Made by a program: the position numbers and the translations under genes. Source: Kordia sp965283645 (lineage in GTDB: Bacteria; Bacteroidota; Bacteroidia; Flavobacteriales; Flavobacteriaceae). Taken from it: a stretch of DNA of 64,000 nucleotides. The notes beneath the pieces were generated by a model, which saw only the letters and a list, made by a program, of their open reading frames with translations, had not been told where the DNA came from and ran no database searches. This document shows positions 34,131-42,975 of this stretch, in pieces. Positions within the stretch are counted from its first letter, which is position 1; the number at the start of each line of letters is the position of its first letter. The stretch spans positions 124,001 through 188,000 of the forward strand of contig NZ_CBDIPG010000002.1 in the NCBI RefSeq assembly GCF_965283645.1. The letters run 5' to 3'.

Positions 34131-34211
34131 TTGATCAAAATTAACGCTTAATCTCGGTTATTATAACTTTTTAACCAAACCTTAACAAATATGTTAATTT
34201 TGTCAGATTTT

Positions 34212-34796
34212 CTAGCAAAATACTAATATTTCTTGATGGATTTTTGCCACCTGTGCTTTCGATTTTGTGAGGTCTTCATTATGAATAATATAGTCAGAGC
34301 GTGCTATTTTTTGTTCATCACTCCATTGATTATTCATTCTATTTTGCACAGCTTCTCGTGTTGTGTTATCTCTTAGTAAGATACGACGAAAACGTTCTTC
34401 AATTGGCGCAATAACCGTTATTATTTTATCACATTGCTTGTATGAATCATTTTCAAATAATATAGCAACTTCCTTAATGATGTATTTTTCATTGCTACGC
34501 TCGGCATACCAATCTTTAAAATGTTGTCTAACTCGTGGATGTACGATGGAATTTATTTTTTTTAATTCCTCTGGTTGCTTGAATACGATGTTGGATAAAT
34601 AACTTCTGTTGAGTTCTCCATTTTTATAGGTTTCTTCTCCAAATGCTTCAATAAGTTCTTTTTGTATGACTTCAGAAGTATGCATCAATTTTTTCGCCTC
34701 AATATCTGCAATATAGATAGAAACGCCCAATTCATGAAACATTTTAGCTATGGTGGTTTTTCCACTTCCAATTCCGCCTGTAAGTCCTACAATCAT
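34212..34796 (-). CDS. coaE: Dephospho-CoA kinase
   Basis: 194 residues. Last step of CoA synthesis: phosphorylates dephospho-CoA at the 3' hydroxyl. P-loop GLTGGIGSGKTTIAKMF at residues 4-20, DIEAKKLM and HPRVRQHFKDW (CoA-binding) are visible. Its start overlaps the end of the YbbR gene by four bases, so the two are coupled. coaBC, an earlier step of the pathway, lies 10 kb away in the same window. Confidence 0.95.
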   Translation of the reverse strand: MIVGLTGGIGSGKTTIAKMFHELGVSIYIADIEAKKLMHTSEVIQKELIEAFGEETYKNGELNRSYLSNIVFKQPEELKKINSIVHPRVRQHFKDWYAERSNEKYIIKEVAILFENDSYKQCDKIITVIAPIEERFRRILLRDNTTREAVQNRMNNQWSDEQKIARSDYIIHNEDLTKSKAQVAKIHQEILVFC

Positions 34797-35755
34797 TTTT
34801 TTATTAAGAAGTTTATTTTTTGGTTATCAATTCGGTATGATTTTACTTTTTTTGGTCGTTTTCCCAGTTTGGGAATAAAGAAGGAAGCATTTGTCTTTTC
34901 AATATCTTTGTAATCACATAGAATTGAAAAGTCATTTGCCGAAATTTCGTTAAAATCGGACACATTTGCCGTAAAGATGATGTTTACTTCTTTCGGAAAT
35001 AGTTTGATGGAATATCCGCTTGGCAAATTAACAATACGCAACGGAATGCTTAGTTTTCCTTCCGTAAATTTATCTACTTTGGCTATTGCTTTTACTTTTG
35101 AAGTACTATACGTTAAGCGTTTTAGTGAATCGTTTTTTAATAGTTTTACTTCTAAATTTATATCTTTATTTATTCCTTCTATTTGTTTGATTTCGGTGTA
35201 TACTACTTTTTGAGCATCTATTACATCTTCTGGTCCTGATATTTTTATCGTTTTTGGTTCAATTTTCAATGAATCGTATAGATTATAACCGTTTTCAAAT
35301 GTAAAAGCTAATTGATGAATTACTGGAACTTCTTTGGTTTTGTTTTTCCCAAGTTTTAGAAATAAAGTGTCTGGTGATACTTTTAAAATTTCAATTTCCC
35401 TATATAAATGCTTATCAATGGTATTGTCTGTTAGTACATAAAATGTTTCAGCCGCTTTGAGTTTGTTTACTTTTTTTAGATCGACTTCTACTGTGCTTTT
35501 GAAGAATTTTTGGCGTAACATCCGAAAACCTGTTGTTTTTACTTGCGCTTCGATAATGTTTTCTTGGCTTCCTAATAAAATTTTATCATCCGATAAGTTG
35601 GTGTATTCAACATTCATTTTAATCGTATCCGTATACGTGTTGGATAGTTTGATAAGCGTCCATATCATGAAAGATACAATGAAAAAAATCAAGAATGTAT
35701 TGATTTTTCGTCCTTTGTATAATTCGGCAAATACACTTTTAATTCCTTTAATCAT
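34793..35755 (-). CDS. YbbR-like domain protein
   Basis: 320 residues. One N-terminal membrane helix (about 20-38, FLIFFIVSFMIWTLIKL), then repeated strand-rich YbbR modules facing the periplasm (KVSPDTLFLKLGK, KTIKISGPEDVID, VNLPSGYSIKLFPKEVNII). In Firmicutes such proteins regulate the diadenylate cyclase CdaA; no cdaA is seen here, so a link to c-di-AMP is only a possibility. Coupled to coaE by a four-base overlap and two bases from the glycosyltransferase gene. Confidence 0.82.
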   Translation of the reverse strand: MIKGIKSVFAELYKGRKINTFLIFFIVSFMIWTLIKLSNTYTDTIKMNVEYTNLSDDKILLGSQENIIEAQVKTTGFRMLRQKFFKSTVEVDLKKVNKLKAAETFYVLTDNTIDKHLYREIEILKVSPDTLFLKLGKNKTKEVPVIHQLAFTFENGYNLYDSLKIEPKTIKISGPEDVIDAQKVVYTEIKQIEGINKDINLEVKLLKNDSLKRLTYSTSKVKAIAKVDKFTEGKLSIPLRIVNLPSGYSIKLFPKEVNIIFTANVSDFNEISANDFSILCDYKDIEKTNASFFIPKLGKRPKKVKSYRIDNQKINFLIKK

Positions 35756-35757
35756 AG

Positions 35758-36765
35758 TTATTTTTTAAAGAATAATTTAGGAAATCTTTCTTCTGGATTG
35801 TGTTTAAAAATTTTTAAAGCTATTGTCGATTTTAAAAAACCTATTCCATATCCGTAAAATTGTATACAAACTGCAAGCATTGCCAATAGTGCAATTTTGA
35901 TACTTTTTGTACTTCGTAATGCATCTAACAATATGGCTATAAAATATACGCCATATGCATATGAAAACCAATGAAATTTAAAAAATATACTCGCAATTAC
36001 TGAAATTAGGAATCCTACACAGAATAGTGTTGGAAACCAATAGGTAAGTTTTGCTGTTTTTGGATGCCATCGATTTAAAATTGGACGCACCATTCCAAAT
36101 TTATTGACTTGCATATGAAATTTTTCCCATGAAATTCTTCGTTTATGATATACGTATGCTTCTGGCAACAATGTAGTTTTGTAACCTGCTTTCCAGATTC
36201 GGATTGTTAAATCGGGATCTTCTCCTGGATGAATTTGACCAAAACCTTGTGTTTTTTCAAATACTTCTTTAGAGATTCCCATGTTGAAACTTCTCGGTTG
36301 AAATTTATCGACTGCTTTTTTTCCGCCTCTTATTCCACCTGTGGTTAAAAACGCTGTCATTGCATAACTAATTGCTTTTTGTATGGTTGTAAATGAACTA
36401 TGTGCGGCATCTGGACCACCAAAACAATCGTAGTATGTATTTTTTAAAGCTTTGTCAACCTCGCTCAAATATTGTGCTGGAAGAATACAATCGGAATCAA
36501 ATATTAAGAAGTAGTTTCCTTTGGCACGTTGCATTCCGTAGTTACGTGAATCGCCAGGTCCTGAATTTTGTTTGAAATAATAACTTATGTCAAGTTGATC
36601 TTGATACGCATCAATTACATCTTTTGCAGGAATTGTAGAACCATCTTCAACAATTACAACTTCAAAATTTTCTTGAAACGTTTGTTTCGTTATACTTTCA
36701 AGTAGTTCATTTACCTCATCAGGTCTGTTATATACAGGAACAATAATTGAGAATTTTAGTTGCAT
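35758..36765 (-). CDS. Glycosyltransferase family 2 with membrane anchor
   Basis: 335 residues. GT-A fold: FSIIVPVYNRPDEVNELLESI at the start, EDGST, SGPGDSRNYGMQRA, the metal-binding FDSDCI (DxD), and GEDPDLTIRIWKAG in the acceptor region. Hydrophobic segments at about 240-262 and 266-300 anchor it to the inner membrane. It likely adds sugars to a lipid or exopolysaccharide; donor and acceptor are unknown. A TAnnTTTG promoter box lies just before the start. First gene of the GT-YbbR-coaE unit. Confidence 0.88.
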   Translation of the reverse strand: MQLKFSIIVPVYNRPDEVNELLESITKQTFQENFEVVIVEDGSTIPAKDVIDAYQDQLDISYYFKQNSGPGDSRNYGMQRAKGNYFLIFDSDCILPAQYLSEVDKALKNTYYDCFGGPDAAHSSFTTIQKAISYAMTAFLTTGGIRGGKKAVDKFQPRSFNMGISKEVFEKTQGFGQIHPGEDPDLTIRIWKAGYKTTLLPEAYVYHKRRISWEKFHMQVNKFGMVRPILNRWHPKTAKLTYWFPTLFCVGFLISVIASIFFKFHWFSYAYGVYFIAILLDALRSTKSIKIALLAMLAVCIQFYGYGIGFLKSTIALKIFKHNPEERFPKLFFKK

Positions 36766-36769
36766 GTAG

Positions 36770-36777
36770 CAAATGTA
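36770..36777 (-). promoter_or_regulatory. Possible -7 promoter box for the GT2-YbbR-coaE unit
   Basis: TACATTTG on the minus strand fits TAnnTTTG and lies four bases before the glycosyltransferase ATG, giving a near-leaderless mRNA. Confidence 0.4.
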
Positions 36778-36789
36778 AATTAATCACAT

Positions 36790-36819
36790 AAAAAAAGCCA
36801 CCGATTGGTGGCTTTTCTT
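36790..36819 (-). terminator. Intrinsic terminator after the T9SS cargo gene
   Basis: GCCACC (36797-36802) pairs with GGTGGC (36807-36812) around a GATT loop; the minus-strand transcript then meets a T run. A-rich and T-rich flanks extend the stem. Confidence 0.8.
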
Positions 36820-36838
36820 AATGATCTCTGAAAAAAGA

Positions 36839-39800
36839 TTATTGTTTGATAATTTTGATAGTATTAGTGGCATTATCCACAGTTACTTTTACAAAATAAG
36901 TTCCAGCTTTTAATGAAGCTGTATTAATTTCTTTGCTTATTGCATTAGGTGAAACTGATAATACCTCTTGACCTAGCATATTGTAGAATACTGCATTTTG
37001 GATATTCTTTTGTGCTTTTAATGTCAACGTATTTTTTACTGGATTCGGGTAGTATTTGAATCCTTCAATACTAATATCATTTGTTGATAATGTTGACGTT
37101 TCTAATACACTGAATTTTCCAACATGGAAATCATAATCTTCTGTGTTATCAATAGCACCATCACTTGCCCATAAAGCAAATTGCACGTTTCCTGTTACAG
37201 TTATATTATGAATATATCTAGTACCAGTAACTAATGGCTGATTGGCAGCATTCCATGTCGTAATATTTGTCCAAGTCACTCCTCCATCAACAGATTGTAA
37301 AAGCTGAACTTCATCATCACTACCCATAGTATCAGTATCAGTAGCATCACTAGTTCCTGAAAATGAATAATCAGTAACGGCTACTTCTAAATCTAAGCTG
37401 TAAGAAGTTCCCATTGGAATATCATAAACAGTTGAAATTAACCATTCTCTATCAACATTTTGGAATAAATTAATGACATTACTATTTACTACAGTAGTAT
37501 CATCATTTGTATAAGCTCTACCTGATTTCCAATCTGAAGTTGTCCCAGTTGGTCCATCAGCTACTTCTCCTGCTCCAGCCTCTGCCCAACAAGTTGCTGG
37601 ATTTGACGAAAAGTCAGTTGTAGCTGGAAAGGCAGTTACAGAACCACAAATAGTTGAGAAAGTAAATGGTCCAGCCCATACAGATGTTCCATTAGCACCA
37701 CCACAATCTGCTCTTACGTAAAAATCGTATGCTGTGTTATCTGTTAATGACATAGCGCTATAAGGGTTTGTTGTTACACCCGCGTTTGTAGGAGTTCCTG
37801 TTGGAGTAAATCCTGAAGTACCTATTTCTAAATCCCACATCGTAGCTGTTCCTGCTTCTGTCCACCCTAAATCAGCAGTAGTTGCCATGATATTCGTAGC
37901 AGTTAGAGCAGTTGGCTCAACACATGTTGGAATTTCTCTTACTTGAAACTTACTTACGTGAAAATATATATCTTCTGGATCATCTACAGCACCTTCTTGT
38001 GCTAGAAAAGCAAATTGTACTGTTCCTGTTTGTGCAGTTAAATCATATGTAATTTCTTCTCCTATATCAGTTGGCACATTACCTTGAACCCATGCTTGTA
38101 ATCCAGACCAAGTTGCACCTCCGTCAGTAGTCATTAATAAACTTACTCTATCATCTGAACCTAAATCTGCTCCTGATCCGCTTGTACCACCTTCTGTTAA
38201 TGCTACGTATACTTTTAATTCACTTGGCGCTGCCATAGATAAATCAAATTCTGGAGAAACAATCCAATCACTTCTTCCTGATATAAAAAGATTAAACCTG
38301 TTACTTGGTGTTCCGTTGTGGTTAGAAGCAGCCCAAGCAGAACTACCTAAATCCATAGGCCCAGTAGATGAATCTCCGTTATCAGCTTCTACCCAACAAG
38401 TCGGTACGTTTACAGACATATCTGCATCGTAATCTGGTGTAAAAGGATTACAGGCAGTTGTAAAAGCAAATGGTCCAATCCAATCACTTGTATCACCTCC
38501 ACCACAGTCAGCTTGTACATAAAATTGATATTCATTACTTGCAGTTAATCCTGTAGCATTAAATGGGTTCATAACTCCTGAGTTAGTAGCCATTCCCGTA
38601 GCCATTCCTCCTGTAGTAACATTAACTATTTCTACATTCCATGAAGCTGCCGTTCCATTTTCTGTCCAACCTAACGTAGCTCCTGTCGTTGTTATAGCCG
38701 AAGCTGTCAATGTAGAAGGGTTAGGGCAGATAATTGTTTCTAAACAAATATCTGTAGTACCTGATATAGCACCATCTTTCCAAACAGCCAATTGATATGT
38801 TGATCCAGCTGTTAAGCCAATAACTTCTCCTTGGTTGGTAGCTGTATTAACACATACTAATTGCATTCCACAACCATCAAATACAGCATATTCTGCTGTT
38901 TCCCCTTGAAGGTTAATTACAACACTTCCTGTTGGTGGCGCTACAAACTCATACCATGATCCTGCATTTACTCCAAACGTATCACAAGAAAGATCTGTTG
39001 TTCCTAAATCAAAAGATGAAGAATAATCTAATGTGGTAGGTGTAGCAGTAGAACAATCAGCTTCCACAGTTAACCCAATAGGTAAACTACATAATTCTCC
39101 TAAAGATGGCTGTGTCCATGTCAATGAAACATATATACTATCATCTCCACCGCAATTAGCTTGGACGTAGATATCGTAAGTTTCTCCTTCTGTTAATCCC
39201 GTTAGATCTAATGAAGGTGTTGTCATTACAGTTCCAGACGTTCCTCCGCCTCCTTGTGCGTAAGGTGAAACACCATATTCATAAGTCCAGTTTGTTTCAG
39301 AACCTCCAGCTGTCCAATTGATTGTCGCTTCTGTTGTTGAAGTTATTGTTTCACTTAAGGCTGTTACCTCTGGACATGATGGCGTTGTATCATTTACTAC
39401 GTTATCTACGTATAATTCAAATTCATCAGTCCCTGTTGCTCTTATTGCCACATAAACTGTTTGACCGACATAAGAATTTAAGAAATATTCAATTTTTGTC
39501 CATGCTGCTGCTGCAGTGGTTTCAGCTTGCAATACTACTGTAAATGAAGACGCCATTGCATCTGTGGTTGATAATAAAACCTCATATGACTCTAGAAATG
39601 TACTACTTCTTGATTTGATGTAAAAAGAAAATCTATCATTAAGCCCTGCTGTAACAGCAATTGCCGGAGAAATGAGAAAATCATCGTGAGCATTTGAGCC
39701 ATAAACAATACCAGCTACAGCTGATCCATCTTGAGCTCCTCCTGACGGTGCATCGTCAAAAACCCAGCCATTGGTGCTTCCGTTATTGATAACCGTCCAA

Positions 39801-39898
39801 GATGCTGGAATTTCTGTTTCGAAACTTTCGGTAAATTGTGCATTAGCCTGCCAACAATATGCGATTAATGTTATGCATAATAGTGTAATTTTTTTCAT
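36839..39898 (-). CDS. Large T9SS-secreted protein with fibronectin III and choice-of-anchor-like domains
   Basis: 1019 residues. Signal peptide ends at ANAQ (about 21). Three jelly-roll/MAM-like (choice-of-anchor) modules, recognised by repeated WxV/W..EA openings and WLISTVYD/WIVSPEFD motifs, alternate with three fibronectin type III modules, each opening with a Cys-Pro or Cys-Val segment and closing in YVQA/YVRADCGG. The last 75 residues form a type A sorting domain (YYPNPVKNTLTL, YFVKV, KIIKQ end), so it leaves by the type IX system and is fixed at the surface or released. A role in adhesion or polymer binding is inferred. Confidence 0.88.
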   Translation of the reverse strand: MKKITLLCITLIAYCWQANAQFTESFETEIPASWTVINNGSTNGWVFDDAPSGGAQDGSAVAGIVYGSNAHDDFLISPAIAVTAGLNDRFSFYIKSRSSTFLESYEVLLSTTDAMASSFTVVLQAETTAAAAWTKIEYFLNSYVGQTVYVAIRATGTDEFELYVDNVVNDTTPSCPEVTALSETITSTTEATINWTAGGSETNWTYEYGVSPYAQGGGGTSGTVMTTPSLDLTGLTEGETYDIYVQANCGGDDSIYVSLTWTQPSLGELCSLPIGLTVEADCSTATPTTLDYSSSFDLGTTDLSCDTFGVNAGSWYEFVAPPTGSVVINLQGETAEYAVFDGCGMQLVCVNTATNQGEVIGLTAGSTYQLAVWKDGAISGTTDICLETIICPNPSTLTASAITTTGATLGWTENGTAASWNVEIVNVTTGGMATGMATNSGVMNPFNATGLTASNEYQFYVQADCGGGDTSDWIGPFAFTTACNPFTPDYDADMSVNVPTCWVEADNGDSSTGPMDLGSSAWAASNHNGTPSNRFNLFISGRSDWIVSPEFDLSMAAPSELKVYVALTEGGTSGSGADLGSDDRVSLLMTTDGGATWSGLQAWVQGNVPTDIGEEITYDLTAQTGTVQFAFLAQEGAVDDPEDIYFHVSKFQVREIPTCVEPTALTATNIMATTADLGWTEAGTATMWDLEIGTSGFTPTGTPTNAGVTTNPYSAMSLTDNTAYDFYVRADCGGANGTSVWAGPFTFSTICGSVTAFPATTDFSSNPATCWAEAGAGEVADGPTGTTSDWKSGRAYTNDDTTVVNSNVINLFQNVDREWLISTVYDIPMGTSYSLDLEVAVTDYSFSGTSDATDTDTMGSDDEVQLLQSVDGGVTWTNITTWNAANQPLVTGTRYIHNITVTGNVQFALWASDGAIDNTEDYDFHVGKFSVLETSTLSTNDISIEGFKYYPNPVKNTLTLKAQKNIQNAVFYNMLGQEVLSVSPNAISKEINTASLKAGTYFVKVTVDNATNTIKIIKQ

Positions 39899-40043
39899 AA
39901 AATTATTTGATTTTTGTTAGTTAGTTGAATTCCAGCAGAAATTACAACATTTTTTTTGGTTTCACCATGTTAATATCGATAAAACGACATTTTTTGCCGA
40001 CAAAACACTAAAAAAGCAGTATTTCCTCTATATGATTTTTAGA

Positions 40044-41774
40044 TTATTTTAACATTATATTTTTATTAAATATTCTTTTCTTCCCTATGATTTTAAGAAT
40101 ATAATAACCAGAAGATAAACTAGAAATATCAATTGATTTATGCAGGTCTATTTTACCATATTTTAAAAGTGCACCTTTAGCATCAAATATCTTGTATGTA
40201 AAATCATCATTTACAGTTGATTTTACCCAAATAATTCCTTTAGTAGGGTTTGGATATACTTGTAATGAATTTGTTGATTTGTATTCATCAATACTTAATG
40301 GACTGCTTCCTTCTAGTATATTTAGCGTCTGATTTGGTGTTACATTGTATAGTATGTCTTGTGCGCCACCTAACCACGTTATTTTTACGTATTCTATTGT
40401 TGTGTTTCCTACGAGTCCAAAAAATTCTGATCCAGAGTTTTGCCCTAGATATCCTTCTCCACAAACAGTGTAACGATATTGCGAAACTCCTCCTGCTTTT
40501 ACTTCAATAGTTGCTCCAATACCTTGCTTGTTACTCACCACACCTTCCAGGTTTACTTTTAACCAGTTGTTCGTGCTTGTGGTTTCATTTTTCCAAAGAA
40601 ATATGTTTTCATCTCCTGAGTTACTCACTACTATTTCGGGAAAACCATCATTATCGGTATCACCAATAGCGTTGGAATAACTTTGTCTGGCATCATTTAC
40701 AAATCCTGAACTAGTTTCTGTACTGAATGTGTTGTTACCATTATTTGTGTAAAATGCAGCTGGCAGAAAAATTGGATTGCTTGAGTCAAACGATCCACTT
40801 ACATATAAATCTAAATCACCATCGTTTTCAGCATCTAAAAATACAGATCCCCAAGCGATACTATTAAACATTGTTCCAGTTCCGGAAGCTATGTTGGTAA
40901 ATGTACCATCGCCATTGTTTCTTAAAAAGTAATTTCCTTCCGTTCCATTTGTTACATATATGTCAAACCAAGTGTCTTTGTTGTAATCGGCAATTGTAAC
41001 AGACATAGCGTCGATTGCCAAGTTTGTTCCAGATTCTACACTTACATCTGTAAATGTACCATCGCCATTGTTTTTGTAGAGAATGTTAGTCGTGTTTACT
41101 TTGTCATTTGCCATGTAAATATCTTGCCAACCATCATTGTTGTAATCAAAAAATGCTGAGCAAAATGATAAGTGACTTCCTGTACTTATTCCAGCCGCAT
41201 TGCTAACATTGGTAAACGTTCCGTCACCGTTATTTTTGTAGAGATAGTTTTGTTGTGGCGTGGTTAATCCTCTATTGCATAGAAATACATCTAAATTACC
41301 ATCATTATTGTAATCGCCCCATGAAGCTCCAAAGTTATCCATAGCCGCAGGTGGCAAACCAGCAGTGACAGTAATATCAACAAGTGCCGTTGTATCATTT
41401 CTGTATAAGCGACTTCCGTCTATATCTCCAGATATATATAAGTCATTGTCTCCATCATTGTCAAAATCAACCCATATGACTTGTTTTTGTTGCGTATTAT
41501 TGTTCGGATTTAGTATTGTTTCTAATGAAAATGTTCCATCTCCATTATTTTTGTAAATTTTTAGTGGATCTCCAGCTTGTGTAGCTATCGTAACATCATC
41601 CCAACCGTCATTATTGAAATCGTAAAAAGAGATTCCTCCGCCTAAGTAAATAGTTCCACACATATCGCCAACACCTAGCGCTGTAGCTTGGTCTTCAAAA
41701 AATATTTGCGCATGAAATGTAGTTGAAGAAATACATATATATACAATAAGAAAGAAACGTAATAGTTTTTTCAT
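40044..41774 (-). CDS. FG-GAP/VCBS repeat protein with UnbV-ASPIC and T9SS sorting domain
   Basis: 576 residues. Signal peptide ends at FHAQ (about 23). At least five copies of a NNGDGTF-type repeat with calcium-binding DxDxDG-like loops (DFDNDGDNDLYI, DYNNDGNLDVFL, DAENDGDLDLYV) build a beta-propeller. A CRTAC1/UnbV-ASPIC module follows (about 400-490). The final 75 residues are a T9SS type A sorting domain (YPNPTKGIIWV ... NIMLK). A secreted, calcium-dependent surface protein, possibly adhesive. It is not fused to the upstream cargo gene and probably has its own transcript. Confidence 0.88.
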   Translation of the reverse strand: MKKLLRFFLIVYICISSTTFHAQIFFEDQATALGVGDMCGTIYLGGGISFYDFNNDGWDDVTIATQAGDPLKIYKNNGDGTFSLETILNPNNNTQQKQVIWVDFDNDGDNDLYISGDIDGSRLYRNDTTALVDITVTAGLPPAAMDNFGASWGDYNNDGNLDVFLCNRGLTTPQQNYLYKNNGDGTFTNVSNAAGISTGSHLSFCSAFFDYNNDGWQDIYMANDKVNTTNILYKNNGDGTFTDVSVESGTNLAIDAMSVTIADYNKDTWFDIYVTNGTEGNYFLRNNGDGTFTNIASGTGTMFNSIAWGSVFLDAENDGDLDLYVSGSFDSSNPIFLPAAFYTNNGNNTFSTETSSGFVNDARQSYSNAIGDTDNDGFPEIVVSNSGDENIFLWKNETTSTNNWLKVNLEGVVSNKQGIGATIEVKAGGVSQYRYTVCGEGYLGQNSGSEFFGLVGNTTIEYVKITWLGGAQDILYNVTPNQTLNILEGSSPLSIDEYKSTNSLQVYPNPTKGIIWVKSTVNDDFTYKIFDAKGALLKYGKIDLHKSIDISSLSSGYYILKIIGKKRIFNKNIMLK

Positions 41775-42008
41775 AGTCGGTTTTTAGTTTCTTGAAAAGA
41801 TCGAGGTTCGAGATGACTAAACTATAAAAACATATGATCTTATACAAATATTAATTGCGTGTATGTGTCTGAATATCAATTGTCAATTTACATTTCAAGA
41901 ATGACACTTCTCTTATTTCAAAATTATTTTTACTATTGAAATACATGCAAAACCTTATGAATACAGGAAAAAGACTAAATATATTTTTAACATTTGCTAC
42001 GGTTTTTA

Positions 42009-42045
42009 CCAAAAAAAATGTCTCTAATACGTAGAGACATTTTTA
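42009..42045 (-). terminator. Intrinsic terminator after fabI
   Basis: AAAATGTCTCTA (42015-42026) pairs with TAGAGACATTTT (42032-42043) around a 5-base loop; the minus-strand RNA ends in a run of T from the AAAAAAAA at 42011-42018. Confidence 0.82.
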
Positions 42046-42065
42046 TAGTATATATGTATTATTTT

Positions 42066-42881
42066 TTATTCTTCTGTAAATCTTTCAATTACTTCTTGAC
42101 TTACTCCTGTGTTAGAGAATCCACCATCATTGTATAGATTTTGCATGGTTACTCTCTTCGTAAGGTCTGAGAATAATGTTACCGTATAGTTTGCACAGTC
42201 TAATGCTGTTGCGTTTCCAAGTGGCGACATTTTTTCTGCATATGAAATAAATCCGTCAAATCCTTTTACACCTTGTCCAGCTGTTGTTGGCGTTGGTGAT
42301 TGAGATATTGTATTGACACGAACTTTTCTGTCTTTTCCAAAGAAATATCCAAAACTACGTGCAATTGATTCTAGGTATGATTTGTTATCAGCCATATCAT
42401 TGTAATCAGGAAATGTACGTTGCGCCGCCATGTATGTTAAGGCTACAATACTTCCCCATTCGCTCATTGCGTCAGATTTGTATAGTGTTTGCATTACTTT
42501 ATGGAAAGATACCGCAGAAACATCCCAACCTTTTGTCATCCAATCGTAGTTTAGGTCTGTGTAGTGTCTTCCTTTTCTAACATTTACAGACATTCCTATT
42601 GAGTGTAATACGAAGTCAATTTTTCCACCTAAAATCTCCATTGATTTATCAACTAAATTTTGAAGATCTTCTGTACTTGTTGCATCGGCAGGAATGATTT
42701 CAGAACCCGTTTTTTCTGCTAAATCTCTAATTTTTCCCATACGCATTGCTATTGGCGCATTTGTTAATACAAACGTTCCTCCTTCTTCATGCACACGTTC
42801 AGCAGTTTTCCATGCAATAGAGTTTTCGTCTAACGCACCAAATATGATTCCTCGTTTTCCTTTTAATAAGTTATATGACAT
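42066..42881 (-). CDS. fabI: Enoyl-[acyl-carrier-protein] reductase (NADH)
   Basis: 271 residues, FabI length. Reduces trans-2-enoyl-ACP in the last step of each fatty acid elongation cycle. Seen: KGKRGIIFGALDENSIAWKTA (NAD site), DYNDMADNKSYLE with the catalytic Tyr-x6-Lys arrangement, and the substrate-loop SQSPTPTTAGQGVKGFDGF. A promoter box lies upstream and a strong terminator after it. Cytosolic tetramer. Identity firm. Confidence 0.95.
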   Translation of the reverse strand: MSYNLLKGKRGIIFGALDENSIAWKTAERVHEEGGTFVLTNAPIAMRMGKIRDLAEKTGSEIIPADATSTEDLQNLVDKSMEILGGKIDFVLHSIGMSVNVRKGRHYTDLNYDWMTKGWDVSAVSFHKVMQTLYKSDAMSEWGSIVALTYMAAQRTFPDYNDMADNKSYLESIARSFGYFFGKDRKVRVNTISQSPTPTTAGQGVKGFDGFISYAEKMSPLGNATALDCANYTVTLFSDLTKRVTMQNLYNDGGFSNTGVSQEVIERFTEE

Positions 42882-42920
42882 GCTTGTTAATTTTAGTCGT
42901 TTTTAGTTGTTTTGGTAGTT

Positions 42921-42928
42921 CAAATATA
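42921..42928 (-). promoter_or_regulatory. Possible -7 promoter box for fabI
   Basis: TATATTTG on the minus strand fits TAnnTTTG exactly; leader of about 33 bases before the ATG at 42881. Confidence 0.45.
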
Positions 42929-42975
42929 TGGTAAAAGATTGAATTGATCGATTTCTACGGATTGAATATTGTGTT

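Noticed and set aside
34793..35755. c-di-AMP regulator CdaR
   Set aside because: YbbR modules are present but no cdaA partner is in view; kept as a YbbR-domain protein.
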